From Corynebacterium hansenii (lineage in GTDB: Bacteria > Actinomycetota > Actinomycetes > Mycobacteriales > Mycobacteriaceae): DNA of 64,000 nucleotides. The number at the start of each line of letters is the position of its first letter. Within the stretch, counting starts at the first letter, position 1. Under the pieces are notes generated by a model. The model saw only the letters and a program-made list of their open reading frames with translations. It was not told where the DNA came from and searched no databases. The DNA lies in NCBI RefSeq assembly GCF_030408795.1, contig NZ_CP047211.1, positions 1,240,001-1,304,000 of the forward strand, in the 5' to 3' direction. Both the position numbers and the translations under genes were made by a program. Below are positions 8,464 to 16,204 of this stretch, piece by piece.

Positions 8464-9125
8464 GGCGCACCGCCGTGGCCCGCCCCGCCCACGTCATCGG
8501 GTGGGTCGCCGCCCTGGTCGCGCTGGCCTGGTTCGCCACGACGACGACCGGCTCGGAAGTGGACCTGCGTTTCGCCGGCTGGGTGCGCGACCTGCGGGCC
8601 GGCGCCCTGAGCGGCGATCTCGACGGCGCGTTCCTGGGCATCACCGAGGTGTTCCGGCCGATCTTCATCGCTCCGGCTTCGCTGGTCGCCGCCTTCTTCC
8701 TGTGGCGGCGGCTGCGCGCGATGGCGCTGCTCGTGCCGCTGGCGTTCGGCGCGTCCATCGCGATGACCTACGCCATGAAGTGGCTGCTCGACCGCGACCG
8801 CCCCGACGGGCCGCTGCGGCTTTCGGAGCTGCCCGCGCTGCACGACGGCGCCTTCCCCTCCGCCCACGTCGCCGGTGTCACGGGCACCGGCATGGCGCTG
8901 ATCCAGCTCCTCGCGCCGATGGTGCGGCGCGGGATGGCCACGGCGCTGAAATGGGCGGTCGTGGCTTTGGTGGGCGTCGTGGCGCTGAGCCGCGTGTGGG
9001 TCGGGGCCCATTGGCTTTCCGACGTCGCCGGTGGACTCGCGGCGGGCGTGGTCGGGTTGATCATTGCCCTGCTGGTCCTGCGTTCGGCGCCCGCGCGGCG
9101 CATGATGGGCGGCGGTAGGTTCTAG
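8460..9125 (+). CDS. PAP2-family phosphatase
   Basis: Integral membrane phosphatase of the PAP2 superfamily (221 residues, about six helices), expected to dephosphorylate a lipid phosphate or pyrophosphate such as phosphatidic acid or polyprenyl pyrophosphate. All three catalytic blocks are present: KWLLDRDRP (about residue 107), PSAHVAG (about 136, with Ala in place of the common Gly in PSGH) and SRVWVGAHWLSDVAGG (about 177). It starts at ATG 8460 inside the stop of the small upstream protein (ATGA overlap). It is convergent with the DUF1648 gene and the two share the palindromic CTAG at their stop codons. The substrate is not deducible. Confidence 0.88.
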   Translation: MRRTAVARPAHVIGWVAALVALAWFATTTTGSEVDLRFAGWVRDLRAGALSGDLDGAFLGITEVFRPIFIAPASLVAAFFLWRRLRAMALLVPLAFGASIAMTYAMKWLLDRDRPDGPLRLSELPALHDGAFPSAHVAGVTGTGMALIQLLAPMVRRGMATALKWAVVALVGVVALSRVWVGAHWLSDVAGGLAAGVVGLIIALLVLRSAPARRMMGGGRF

Positions 9126-10096
9126 CCGCGCCGCAGATAACCGCGCGCGAGCTCCGCGCCGCGGGCGGCGTCGTCGACGCTGATGTACAGGTCCGCGCCC
9201 TTCCTCCGGGACAGGCGCAGGCCCTCGCCGCCGCGCAGCAAAATGGCCTTTCCCTTCGGGCCGAGGCGGTAGCCCCAGCCGCCCCAATCGCCTGCCTTCA
9301 GCTCCACGGCGGAGACGTCGTCGAGGTCACCGTATTCGACGGTGCGCTCCGGCAGCCCGGGCACCAGGCGCCAGTGCACGCCGGTGGAATCCACGCGCAC
9401 CCGCACCGATGCGAATGCGGCGGTGAGCAGGGCGAGGGCCACGGCACCGATGAACAGCAGCACCGCGATGAGAGTCTCGCCCCCGCGGTGGGCGATGACG
9501 GCGGGCACCGCACACGCCGGCACGCCCGCCGCCATCGCGACGAACAGGATCCACGAGGCCCTGGCCCTGCCGAACCACACGGCCCGCGACGCCTCCGTCA
9601 CCGCGATGGGGTCGGCGGGCGGAACAGTGTCCTCCGGCTCCTCGATCGGGTCGATCAGCAGCGCGACGGCCGCGCCGCCGGCGATGGCGATGAGGAATGG
9701 CACGGCCAGGTACCCGAAGGGCAGCGTGAATCCGCGGGCGTCGTCGAGCCCCTGCTGCGGCAGCAGCAGCGCCACCTGCAGTGCGGCGAGCAGGAACACC
9801 GAACCCGAGCCGAATCCGGCGAGGACGCGGGACATCGCGCCGGAGCTCATGCCGGCGAGCGCCATGACCGCGAACATGACCAGCATCGCCGCGGCGATCC
9901 CGGACAGCCCCGCGATCGACCCGGCCGCGGAACCGAAACCGTCGGCCGTGCCCGTGAAGTCGAAGTGCGTGGCCACCGGGTCCGGAAGGTCGGGGACGAG
10001 CAGCGCCGACCAGATGATCGACGCGGCCAGGGCGATGGCCGAGGGGACGACGAGCATCGCCGTGAAGCGGTTGCGGGCCGGGGTGAAACGGGACAT
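9122..10096 (-). CDS. DUF1648 membrane protein
   Basis: Membrane protein of 324 residues. The N-terminal DUF1648 signature covers helix 1 and the loop LPDPVATHFDFTGTADGFGS (about residues 36-55), with four more helices to about residue 220 and a C-terminal soluble beta-rich domain. It is the last gene of a four-gene minus-strand operon (ABC ATPase, permease, GntR regulator, this gene), starting 1 bp after the regulator's stop. DUF1648 proteins commonly accompany YtrA-type regulators and ABC exporters and are thought to act in envelope or antibiotic-stress sensing, but no reaction is known. A paralogue is encoded alone at 19240-20223. Confidence 0.82.
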   Translation of the reverse strand: MSRFTPARNRFTAMLVVPSAIALAASIIWSALLVPDLPDPVATHFDFTGTADGFGSAAGSIAGLSGIAAAMLVMFAVMALAGMSSGAMSRVLAGFGSGSVFLLAALQVALLLPQQGLDDARGFTLPFGYLAVPFLIAIAGGAAVALLIDPIEEPEDTVPPADPIAVTEASRAVWFGRARASWILFVAMAAGVPACAVPAVIAHRGGETLIAVLLFIGAVALALLTAAFASVRVRVDSTGVHWRLVPGLPERTVEYGDLDDVSAVELKAGDWGGWGYRLGPKGKAILLRGGEGLRLSRRKGADLYISVDDAARGAELARGYLRRG

Positions 10097-10097
10097 G

Positions 10098-10460
10098 TCA
10101 GCGGACTCCTCTGATGGTCAGGCCGGCGATGACGTCCGACAGTGGGGTGGCGGTGCGTCGGGCGGCCGAGGCGAGGGCGTCGAGCGCGGATTCCAGCCCG
10201 GGGTCGGACCCGGGGGCGGCGGGGGCGCGCGTCACCGTCGCGCCACGGCCGCGGCGCAGTTCGACGAGGCCGTCGTCGCGCAGCTGCCGGTAGGCCCGCA
10301 GCACGGTGTTCTTGTTCAGGTCGAGCGAGTCGGCCAGGTCTCCGGCCGCCGGCAGCTTCTCGCCGACGGCGACTTCCCCGTTGGAGATCGATCGCCGCAG
10401 CGTGGCCACCAGCTGGGCGTACAGCGGGGTCGATGACGTCGTGTCCAAGTGGATCAGCAT
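10098..10460 (-). CDS. GntR-family transcriptional regulator, YtrA subfamily
   Basis: Short repressor of 120 residues. It has an N-terminal winged helix (PLYAQLVATLRRSISNGEV, then AAGDLADSLDLNKNTVLRAYRQL and DDGLVELRRGRGATV) and only a 45-residue C-terminal helical part, the layout of the YtrA subfamily, which lacks a large ligand domain. YtrA-type genes usually lie inside the ABC-transporter operon they control, as here: 6 bp after the permease gene and directly before DUF1648. The inverted repeat at 12315-12333 ahead of the operon is a candidate binding site, although the divergent XRE regulator is an equal candidate. Confidence 0.9.
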   Translation of the reverse strand: MLIHLDTTSSTPLYAQLVATLRRSISNGEVAVGEKLPAAGDLADSLDLNKNTVLRAYRQLRDDGLVELRRGRGATVTRAPAAPGSDPGLESALDALASAARRTATPLSDVIAGLTIRGVR

Positions 10461-10466
10461 CGCGCC

Positions 10467-11240
10467 CTACAACTCCCGCCGCCGGAAAGCGGCGATCCCG
10501 ATGGCGATGGCCGCCGCGGCGATGGCGGCCGTGACCGCGAACGCCCCGGTCCCCGCCTTGCCCGCGGTCGCCATGAGCAGCCCCGACGGCCCCCACTCGA
10601 CCAGCGCGGGCGACAATCCCGCCGCCGCCGTCAGCGCGAAATAGCCGATGCCGGCGGCGGTCGCGCCCAGGGCGGTGGCCCCGGCGCCGGACGCAGCCAT
10701 GGTCACGGCGACGAGGGAGGCGGCGAAGAACAGCCACGCCGCCGAACCGCCGATCGGGGCGCGGAGATCGGCCGCTGCGAGATCGTCGAAAAGCAGGGCG
10801 GTGACGCCGATCATGACGGCCGTGGAGATGACGGCGACGGCGGCGACGACCGCGCACACCGCCGCGAAGGCGGTGCCCCACAGCCCGGCCCGCGTCACGG
10901 GGCGGGCGAGCAGGGGCACCGCGGTGCCGCGGGAGACGTCGGCGGATATCGCGGAGGCGGCGACGATGGCCACGATCACGACGATGACCTGCGACAGATT
11001 CGACGCCCACTGCGCCCAGGCGTCGGCGACGGACGGATCCGGCAGGGCGCCGACGTCGATGGGGACCTCCCCGCCGGAACCGCCGAGCACTCCACCGAGG
11101 ATCTCCCGCAGGTAGCGCGCGGTGACCGGTGCCACGAGGGCGAAGAACACCGCCGCGGCGGCGAGCGCCCACGTCGCCCACGAGGCGCGCAGGGCCCGGA
11201 ATTGCCGGCCGAGCAGGACGAAGATGGTCGAGGGGGTCAT
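10467..11240 (-). CDS. ABC-2 type transporter permease
   Basis: Membrane subunit of 257 residues with six predicted hydrophobic segments (around residues 22-44, 80-102, 115-137, 150-175, 190-215 and 230-250) and a short cytoplasmic N-terminus, typical of ABC-2 export permeases. The start ATG 11240 overlaps the stop of the ATPase gene by 4 bp, so ATPase and permease form one exporter. The substrate is unknown; by operon type it could export a lipid, a peptide or a toxic compound. Confidence 0.85.
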   Translation of the reverse strand: MTPSTIFVLLGRQFRALRASWATWALAAAAVFFALVAPVTARYLREILGGVLGGSGGEVPIDVGALPDPSVADAWAQWASNLSQVIVVIVAIVAASAISADVSRGTAVPLLARPVTRAGLWGTAFAAVCAVVAAVAVISTAVMIGVTALLFDDLAAADLRAPIGGSAAWLFFAASLVAVTMAASGAGATALGATAAGIGYFALTAAAGLSPALVEWGPSGLLMATAGKAGTGAFAVTAAIAAAAIAIGIAAFRRREL

Positions 11241-12298
11241 CGGGCGCCTCCCATCGCGTTTGCGAAGGCGTCGTCGAGTGCGCCTCCGGTGGACGTGGCC
11301 ACGTCGGTGCAGCCCGCCGCCTCGAGTGCGCGCGCGGCGGCGCCGGCGTCGGGGGCGCGGAATGTCGCGGTCACCCGGCCGGGGTCGCCGTACTCCTCGA
11401 CGAGCTCCGGCAGCGTCCCGGCGGCGAGGATCCGCCCCCGCCCCAGGAACGCCGCGCGGTCGCAGACGGCCTCGACGTCGGCCATCGAGTGCGTGGAAAA
11501 GAACACCGTCGCCCGCCCGCGCAGCGAGGCGATGACGTCGAGGACCTCGCGGCGCGAGATCGGGTCGAGGGCGGACGTCGGTTCATCGAGGACGACGATG
11601 CCGGGCGTGGCGATCAGCGCCTGCGCGATGCCGAGCCGCTGCCGCATGCCGCGCGACAGCCCGGACACGGGACGGTCCACGGCGGCCAGCCCCGACAGCG
11701 CCAGCGCTTCGCCGACGCGCGAGTCGAGCTCGCCGCCGCGGTAACCCTCCAGGCGCGCCGACAGGCGCAGGTACTCCGCGGGGGTCGCCCACGGGTCGAA
11801 GGCGGGGACGTCGGGCAGGTACCCGACCTTCCCGTCGAGCGTGACGACGCCCGCGTCCGCGCGAGAGAGGCCCATGAGGATCCTCAGGGCCGTCGTTTTG
11901 CCCGATCCGTTCGGACCGAGGAATCCGAAGACGGAACCGTGCGGGACCTCCAGCGTCACGCCGTCGAGGACCACGTGGTCGCCGTAGGTTTTGCGCACGC
12001 CGTCGAAGGAGATGGCGGTCCCAGGCCCGACTGCCGCGCCGTACTTCTCCAGCAGGTCGCCCGTCGCAGGGGCCGTGGTCGCGGGCGCCGACCGGCCGGC
12101 CCGTTCCCGCCCGACGGCGAAGAAGACGATCGGCCCGATGCCGTTGGCGAGGAGGATGACCGGGACCCAGACGGGCTTCGAAAGGAGTTTGATCCGGTCG
12201 GCGGGCGTGCGGGCGAGCACGATCAGCGCGGCCGCGATCAAGAGGATCTGCAGGGCGACCAGCGCCCCCAGCGCGACGTGTACCCCGGTGAAGTTCAT
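11237..12298 (-). CDS. ABC transporter ATPase with N-terminal PLDc_N membrane domain
   Basis: Unusual fusion of 353 residues. Residues 1-65 form two hydrophobic helices with the pattern of the PLDc_N module (phospholipase-D nuclease N-terminal, membrane part only), ending in NGIGPIVFFAVGRER. From about 95 a standard ABC ATPase follows, with Walker A GPNGSGKTT (128-136), signature LSRGMRQ (214-220), Walker B IVVLDEP (234-240) and the switch histidine in STHSMAD. The fusion would anchor the ATPase in the membrane next to its permease. First gene of the operon, starting at ATG 12298 with no Shine-Dalgarno and a -10-like TAGCGT about 10 nt upstream, so the mRNA is probably nearly leaderless. It diverges from the XRE-cupin gene over 62 bp. 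Confidence 0.88.
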   Translation of the reverse strand: MNFTGVHVALGALVALQILLIAAALIVLARTPADRIKLLSKPVWVPVILLANGIGPIVFFAVGRERAGRSAPATTAPATGDLLEKYGAAVGPGTAISFDGVRKTYGDHVVLDGVTLEVPHGSVFGFLGPNGSGKTTALRILMGLSRADAGVVTLDGKVGYLPDVPAFDPWATPAEYLRLSARLEGYRGGELDSRVGEALALSGLAAVDRPVSGLSRGMRQRLGIAQALIATPGIVVLDEPTSALDPISRREVLDVIASLRGRATVFFSTHSMADVEAVCDRAAFLGRGRILAAGTLPELVEEYGDPGRVTATFRAPDAGAAARALEAAGCTDVATSTGGALDDAFANAMGGAR

Positions 12299-12314
12299 AG
12301 TGCCATTAACGCTA

Positions 12315-12333
12315 GCACAACTCGCACTTGTGC
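12315..12333. promoter_or_regulatory. Inverted-repeat operator between the ABC operon and the XRE regulator
   Basis: GCACAA (12315-12320) and TTGTGC (12328-12333) form a perfect inverted repeat with a 7-nt spacer in the 62-bp divergent region. It lies upstream of the leftward TAGCGT -10 box and in the -35 position of the rightward TACCCT box, so a bound protein could control both genes. Confidence 0.55.
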
Positions 12334-12348
12334 CGACGACGCGTCCGG

Positions 12349-12354
12349 TACCCT
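12349..12354 (+). promoter_or_regulatory. -10 box, leaderless promoter of the XRE-cupin gene
   Basis: TACCCT ends 6 nt before the ATG at 12361 and there is no Shine-Dalgarno, so the transcript probably starts at the initiation codon. Confidence 0.55.
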
Positions 12355-12360
12355 TGCTCC

Positions 12361-12942
12361 ATGGACGACGGCCGGATCGGCGAGGTCCTCGATGGTGTCG
12401 GGGAACGGCTTCGCTCCGCGCGGCGCGCGCGGCAATTGACGCTCGGCGACGTTTCGGAGATGACGGGGATATCGGGGTCGACGCTGTCGCGCCTCGAATC
12501 CGGCGGCCGCAGGCCCACGCTGGAGCTTCTGCTGGCCCTGTCCGGCGTCTACGGGCTTCCTCTCGACGACCTCGTCGGCGCCCCGCCGGTGGGGGACCCG
12601 CGCGTGCATGCCCGCCCCGTCCGCCGCAACGGCATCACCGTGGTGCCGTTGACCCACGTCCCCGGCCCGCATCAGGCGCTGAAGATGATCCTGCCCGCCT
12701 CCCGGTCCACCCCGCGCCCGTGCCGCCACGAAGGGCGGGAGTGGCTCTACGTGCTCTCCGGAACGCTGCGCCTGATCGTCGGCGAGCACGACGTCGAACT
12801 GGAGCCGGGCCAGGCGGCGGAGTTCGACACCAGGGCCGCGCACTGGTTCGGCTCCACCGGCGACGGCCCGGTCGAGGTGCTGAGTCTGCTAGGACTTCAG
12901 GGGCAGCGCGTCCACCTGACCGATCCGGAGAAGCTTGGCTGA
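12361..12942 (+). CDS. XRE-family regulator with C-terminal cupin domain
   Basis: Transcription factor of 193 residues. The N-terminal helix-turn-helix covers about residues 8-62 (RLRSARRARQLTLGDVSEMT, then GISGSTLSRLESGGRRPTLE), and a C-terminal cupin (about 105-185: HEGREWLYVLSGTLRLIVGE, then LEPGQAAEFDTRAAHWF) binds an unknown small effector. ATG 12361 is chosen for the helix-turn-helix register and the leaderless -10 box. It diverges from the ABC operon across a palindrome and may regulate that operon and itself. Its 3' end overlaps the convergent DUF2938 gene by 54 bp. Confidence 0.88.
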   Translation: MDDGRIGEVLDGVGERLRSARRARQLTLGDVSEMTGISGSTLSRLESGGRRPTLELLLALSGVYGLPLDDLVGAPPVGDPRVHARPVRRNGITVVPLTHVPGPHQALKMILPASRSTPRPCRHEGREWLYVLSGTLRLIVGEHDVELEPGQAAEFDTRAAHWFGSTGDGPVEVLSLLGLQGQRVHLTDPEKLG

Positions 12943-13407
12943 CAGCCACAATCCGGCGCCGTAGGTGGCGTGCGCGCGCAGGCTGCCCATCCGCGCCTTC
13001 GCCGGGTCGGGCGTCTTGGCGGCGGCCACGCCCATGCCGAACGCCGGCTGCATCAGCAGCCACGGCGCGGCGACGGTGCCCACGCCCATCGCCAGCGCCG
13101 GCGCGAGCGTCGGCCGGTCGACCCAATCCGGCTTCAGCGCCACCAGGGCGGCGGCGAACCCGATTCCGATTCCGTAGTGGGCGGCCCAGCCGAGCGGTCG
13201 TTCGCCGGGCACGGGCTCGGCGGCCATGATCGGCCGGTGGGCGAACGTACCCGACGGCATGTGGCCGATCCACCGTCCGACCAGGCCGTAGTCGAGGGAA
13301 CGGGTGCCTCGGGTCCGGCGGAGGATTTCGGCGGTGACGTCCATGAGCGCCGTGGCGCCGGCGCCGATGGCGACGGCGCGCAGCAGCTGCGAGCGGGTGG
13401 GGGACAT
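12889..13407 (-). CDS. DUF2938 membrane protein
   Basis: Membrane protein of 172 residues with four hydrophobic segments, matching the DUF2938 pattern: GAGATALMD near the start, then LDYGLVGRWIGHMPSGTF, GWAAHYGIGIGFAA, and LLMQPAFGMGVAA near the end. No function is established for the family. ATG 13407 is chosen for the strong Shine-Dalgarno AAAGGAG upstream. Its 3' end overlaps the convergent XRE-cupin gene by 54 bp. Upstream lie a candidate promoter and a short palindrome. Confidence 0.85.
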   Translation of the reverse strand: MSPTRSQLLRAVAIGAGATALMDVTAEILRRTRGTRSLDYGLVGRWIGHMPSGTFAHRPIMAAEPVPGERPLGWAAHYGIGIGFAAALVALKPDWVDRPTLAPALAMGVGTVAAPWLLMQPAFGMGVAAAKTPDPAKARMGSLRAHATYGAGLWLSAKLLRIGQVDALPLKS

Positions 13408-13441
13408 GGGGCTCCTTTCGGGGGAAGTGGTCTGGAGCACA

Positions 13442-13471
13442 ACTATGAACGCGGCATTGAAATCGCCGCAA
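13442..13471 (-). promoter_or_regulatory. Candidate promoter of the DUF2938 gene
   Basis: On the minus strand TTGCGG (13466-13471) and CATAGT (13442-13447) are 18 bp apart, about 35 bp ahead of the start codon. Confidence 0.35.
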
Positions 13472-13477
13472 CAGAAC

Positions 13478-13492
13478 TTGCCGAAATGGCAA
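13478..13492. promoter_or_regulatory. Short inverted repeat upstream of the DUF2938 promoter
   Basis: TTGCC-GAAAT-GGCAA is a perfect 5-bp inverted repeat in an AT-rich patch directly upstream of the -35 hexamer, a possible activator or repressor site. Confidence 0.3.
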
Positions 13493-13511
13493 ATACGCCG
13501 CTTCCCGCGCC

Positions 13512-13531
13512 GCGGCGGGCCGTCGTCAAGC
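13512..13531 (+). repeat. Copy 1 of a 20-nt interspersed repeat
   Basis: The 20-mer GCGGCGGGCCGTCGTCAAGC occurs here and identically at 27579-27598, and as its reverse complement at 16820-16839, each time between genes. This copy lies between the DUF2938 gene and tex. Confidence 0.7.
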
Positions 13532-13548
13532 CAACCCACCCGGGCCAC

Positions 13549-13554
13549 TACACT
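13549..13554 (+). promoter_or_regulatory. -10 box, leaderless promoter of tex
   Basis: TACACT ends 7 nt before the tex ATG at 13562, with no Shine-Dalgarno. Confidence 0.55.
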
Positions 13555-13561
13555 CGCCGGA

Positions 13562-15850
13562 ATGATCGAGACCACCATCGCCCGCGAACTCGGGGTGGAT
13601 CAGGCGCACGTCGCCACCGCCGTGAAGCTCCTCGACGAGGGCAACACCGTGCCCTTCATCGCCCGCTACCGCAAGGAGGCCACAGGCGGCCTCGACGACG
13701 GCCAGCTGCGCACCATCGAGGAACGGCTGACCTACCTGCGTGAACTCGAGGACCGCAAGACCGCGGTGCTCAAGGCCATCGAGGAGCAGGGGAAGCTCAC
13801 CGACGACCTGCGCGCCCTGATCCTGGCCTGCGACACCAAGGCGCGGCTGGAGGACCTCTACCTGCCGTTCAAGAAGAAGCGCCGCACCAAGGCCGACATC
13901 GCGCGCGAGGCCGGGCTGGACGGGCTTCTCGACGAGCTGCTGTCCTCGCCGTCCGCCGACCCGTCGCAGATCGCCGCCGGGTACGTCACCGAGGGCTTCG
14001 CCGAGCCGAAGGACGCGCTGAACGGCGCCCGGGCGATCCTCGTCGAGTCGTTCTCCACCGACGCCGACCTGGTGGGCGAGGTCCGCGAGCGCGTGTGGTC
14101 CACGGGATCGGCGGTGGCGAGCGTCGTCGAGGGCAAGGAGCAGGCCGGCGCGAAGTACCGCGACTACTTCGAGCACACCGAACCTCTGGAGACCATGCCG
14201 GGCCACCGCGTCCTGGCGGTGCTGCGCGGCGAATCCGAGGGCATCCTGCAGCTGGGCATCGACGCCGGCGACGACGCCGTCTACGAGGGCATGGTCCGCC
14301 GCGCGTTCGACCTGCCCGAATCCGAGTGGATCGACCAGGCCATCCGCTTCGGCTGGCGCACCAAGCTGGAGGTCTCCGCGGCGCTGGACGCCCGCATGCG
14401 CCTGAAGGAGCGCGCCGAGGCCGAGGCCGTGGAGGTCTTCGCCCGGAACCTGCGCGATCTGCTGCTCGCCGCCCCGGCCGGGCAGCGCGCGACACTGGGT
14501 CTCGACCCGGGCTTCCGCAACGGCGTCAAGTGCGCCGTCGTCGACGGCACGGGCAAGGTGCTGGACACCGCGATCGTCTACCCGCACCAGCCGCAGAACA
14601 AGTGGGACGCCGCCCGCGACGCCCTGGCCACCCTGTGCGCCACCCACCGCGTCGAACTCATGGCCGTGGGCAACGGCACGGCATCGCGCGAAACGGACCA
14701 GCTGGCTCGCGAGGTCGTCGACCTCCTGGTCAAGGCCGGGGGAGCGCGGCCCGAGCCCGTCACCGTGTCCGAGTCCGGCGCGTCGGTGTACTCGGCGTCC
14801 GCTCTGGCCGCGGCGGAGTTCCCCGACATGGACGTGTCGCTGCGCGGCGCGGTCTCCATCGCCCGCCGCCTGCAGGACCCGCTGGCCGAGCTGGTGAAGA
14901 TCGACCCCAAGTCGATCGGCGTCGGCCAGTACCAGCACGACGTCTCGCAGACGAAGCTGGCACACTCGCTCGACGCGGTCGTGGAGGACGCGGTGAACGC
15001 CGTGGGCGTGGAGGTCAACACCGCGTCGGCCCCGCTGCTGGGCCGCGTCGCCGGCGTGAGCTCGACGGTGGCGGAGAACATCGTCGCCTACCGCGACGAC
15101 AACGGCGCCTTCGCGTCTCGCCGCGAGCTGCTGAAGGTGCCGCGCCTGGGCCCGAAGGCCTTCGAGCAGTGCGCGGGCTTCCTCCGCGTCCGCGGGGCGG
15201 CCAACCCGCTCGATGCGTCGGCGGTGCACCCCGAGTCCTATGGCGTCGTCGACCGCATCGCCGAGGCGACGGGCCTGGGCGTGGCGGAGCTGATCGGCAA
15301 CTCCCGCGTCCTGTCGTCGCTGGACCCGCGCGACTTCGTCGACGAGGCGGCGGGCGTCGGCGTGCCGACCGTCACCGACATCATCGCCGAGCTGGACAAG
15401 CCCGGCCGCGACCCGCGCCCCGAGTTCCGGACGGCCAGCTTCAAGGAGGGCGTGGAAAAGGTCTCCGACTTGACCCCGGGCATGATCCTCGAGGGCACGG
15501 TCACCAACGTCGCGGCGTTCGGCGCGTTCGTCGACGTCGGCGTGCACCAGGATGGCCTGGTCCATGTCTCCGCCATGAGCAAGGGCTACGTGTCCGACCC
15601 GCACGAGGTGGTCAAGTCCGGCGAGGTGGTCAAGGTGAAGGTCATGGACGTCGACGTCGACCGCCAGCGCATCGGCCTGTCGCTGCGCCTCGACGACGAG
15701 CCGGGCGCCAAGCCGGAGCGGGGCGGCCGGAACCGGGGAGCGTCGGGAAAGCGCGGCAATCGCGGCAACCGGGGCGCGCAGCGCAAGGGCGGCAACTCCG
15801 GCGGCGGCTCCATGGCGGATGCCCTGAAGAGGGCCGGCTTCGGGGCGTAG
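13562..15850 (+). CDS. tex: Tex family RNA-binding transcription accessory protein
   Basis: Nucleic-acid-binding protein of 762 residues with the complete Tex layout: N-terminal helical domain (VPFIARYRKEATGGLDD, about 33-49), YqgF/RuvC-like domain (LGLDPGFRNGVKCAVVDG, about 315-332), helix-hairpin-helix domains (NTASAPLLGRVAGVSSTVAE and LKVPRLGPKAFEQCAGFLRV) and a C-terminal S1 domain (GMILEGTVTNVAAFGAFVDV, about 640). A basic Gly/Arg-rich tail follows. Tex affects transcription and RNA handling in several pathogens; its exact activity is unsettled. ATG 13562 matches the family N-terminus and the leaderless -10 box; the open frame extends further upstream but without Tex sequence. Confidence 0.95.
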   Translation: MIETTIARELGVDQAHVATAVKLLDEGNTVPFIARYRKEATGGLDDGQLRTIEERLTYLRELEDRKTAVLKAIEEQGKLTDDLRALILACDTKARLEDLYLPFKKKRRTKADIAREAGLDGLLDELLSSPSADPSQIAAGYVTEGFAEPKDALNGARAILVESFSTDADLVGEVRERVWSTGSAVASVVEGKEQAGAKYRDYFEHTEPLETMPGHRVLAVLRGESEGILQLGIDAGDDAVYEGMVRRAFDLPESEWIDQAIRFGWRTKLEVSAALDARMRLKERAEAEAVEVFARNLRDLLLAAPAGQRATLGLDPGFRNGVKCAVVDGTGKVLDTAIVYPHQPQNKWDAARDALATLCATHRVELMAVGNGTASRETDQLAREVVDLLVKAGGARPEPVTVSESGASVYSASALAAAEFPDMDVSLRGAVSIARRLQDPLAELVKIDPKSIGVGQYQHDVSQTKLAHSLDAVVEDAVNAVGVEVNTASAPLLGRVAGVSSTVAENIVAYRDDNGAFASRRELLKVPRLGPKAFEQCAGFLRVRGAANPLDASAVHPESYGVVDRIAEATGLGVAELIGNSRVLSSLDPRDFVDEAAGVGVPTVTDIIAELDKPGRDPRPEFRTASFKEGVEKVSDLTPGMILEGTVTNVAAFGAFVDVGVHQDGLVHVSAMSKGYVSDPHEVVKSGEVVKVKVMDVDVDRQRIGLSLRLDDEPGAKPERGGRNRGASGKRGNRGNRGAQRKGGNSGGGSMADALKRAGFGA

Positions 15851-15853
15851 CCT
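15848..15853 (+). promoter_or_regulatory. -10 box, leaderless promoter of the small gene at 15860
   Basis: TAGCCT, whose first three bases are the tex stop codon, ends 6 nt before the next ATG. No Shine-Dalgarno is visible. Confidence 0.5.
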
Positions 15854-15859
15854 CGCCCC

Positions 15860-16198
15860 ATGGGAACCTTCACCACTCACTTGACTGCGCTGGCCGATCC
15901 CGCGGCGTGGCCGGCCGTCGAAAAGCGGATGCGGTCCGCGCTGGCCGACCTGGGCCTGCGCGCCGACGAGGTCGGGGTGCGGGTCCAGCGCAATTATTGC
16001 GAGGAGGACAACATGCTCCTCGACCAGCACATGGCCGCGCATGAGTCGCCGCCGACGGTCGAGGAGATCCACCTCATCCGCGTGCGGTCGTCCGGCGGCA
16101 GGTCCGGAGTGGAGGCCGAGCGGGCGATCACGAAGGCCCTGGCCGGTGCGCTGCCCGAGGGCGCCGGTTGGTACGGGACGACCGTCGGGGGCGCGTGA
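15860..16198 (+). CDS. Conserved small protein of unknown function (paralogue of 8104-8463)
   Basis: Soluble protein of 112 residues without recognised domain, signal or membrane segment. It is related to the protein at 8104-8463: the cores DQHMAAHESPPTVEEIH and DRWLSMNSQPPTIEKLH align and similar helices follow. It contains a CEEDNMLLDQH stretch with one Cys and acidic residues that could bind a metal, though the paralogue lacks this Cys. Expressed from its own leaderless promoter directly after tex and convergent with a lipoprotein gene. Function unknown. Confidence 0.75.
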   Translation: MGTFTTHLTALADPAAWPAVEKRMRSALADLGLRADEVGVRVQRNYCEEDNMLLDQHMAAHESPPTVEEIHLIRVRSSGGRSGVEAERAITKALAGALPEGAGWYGTTVGGA

Positions 16199-16204
16199 GC
16201 CCGG

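Noticed and set aside
13526..16072. 848-codon minus-strand frame opposite tex
   Set aside because: Composition-driven antisense frame; tex on the plus strand has complete domain support.
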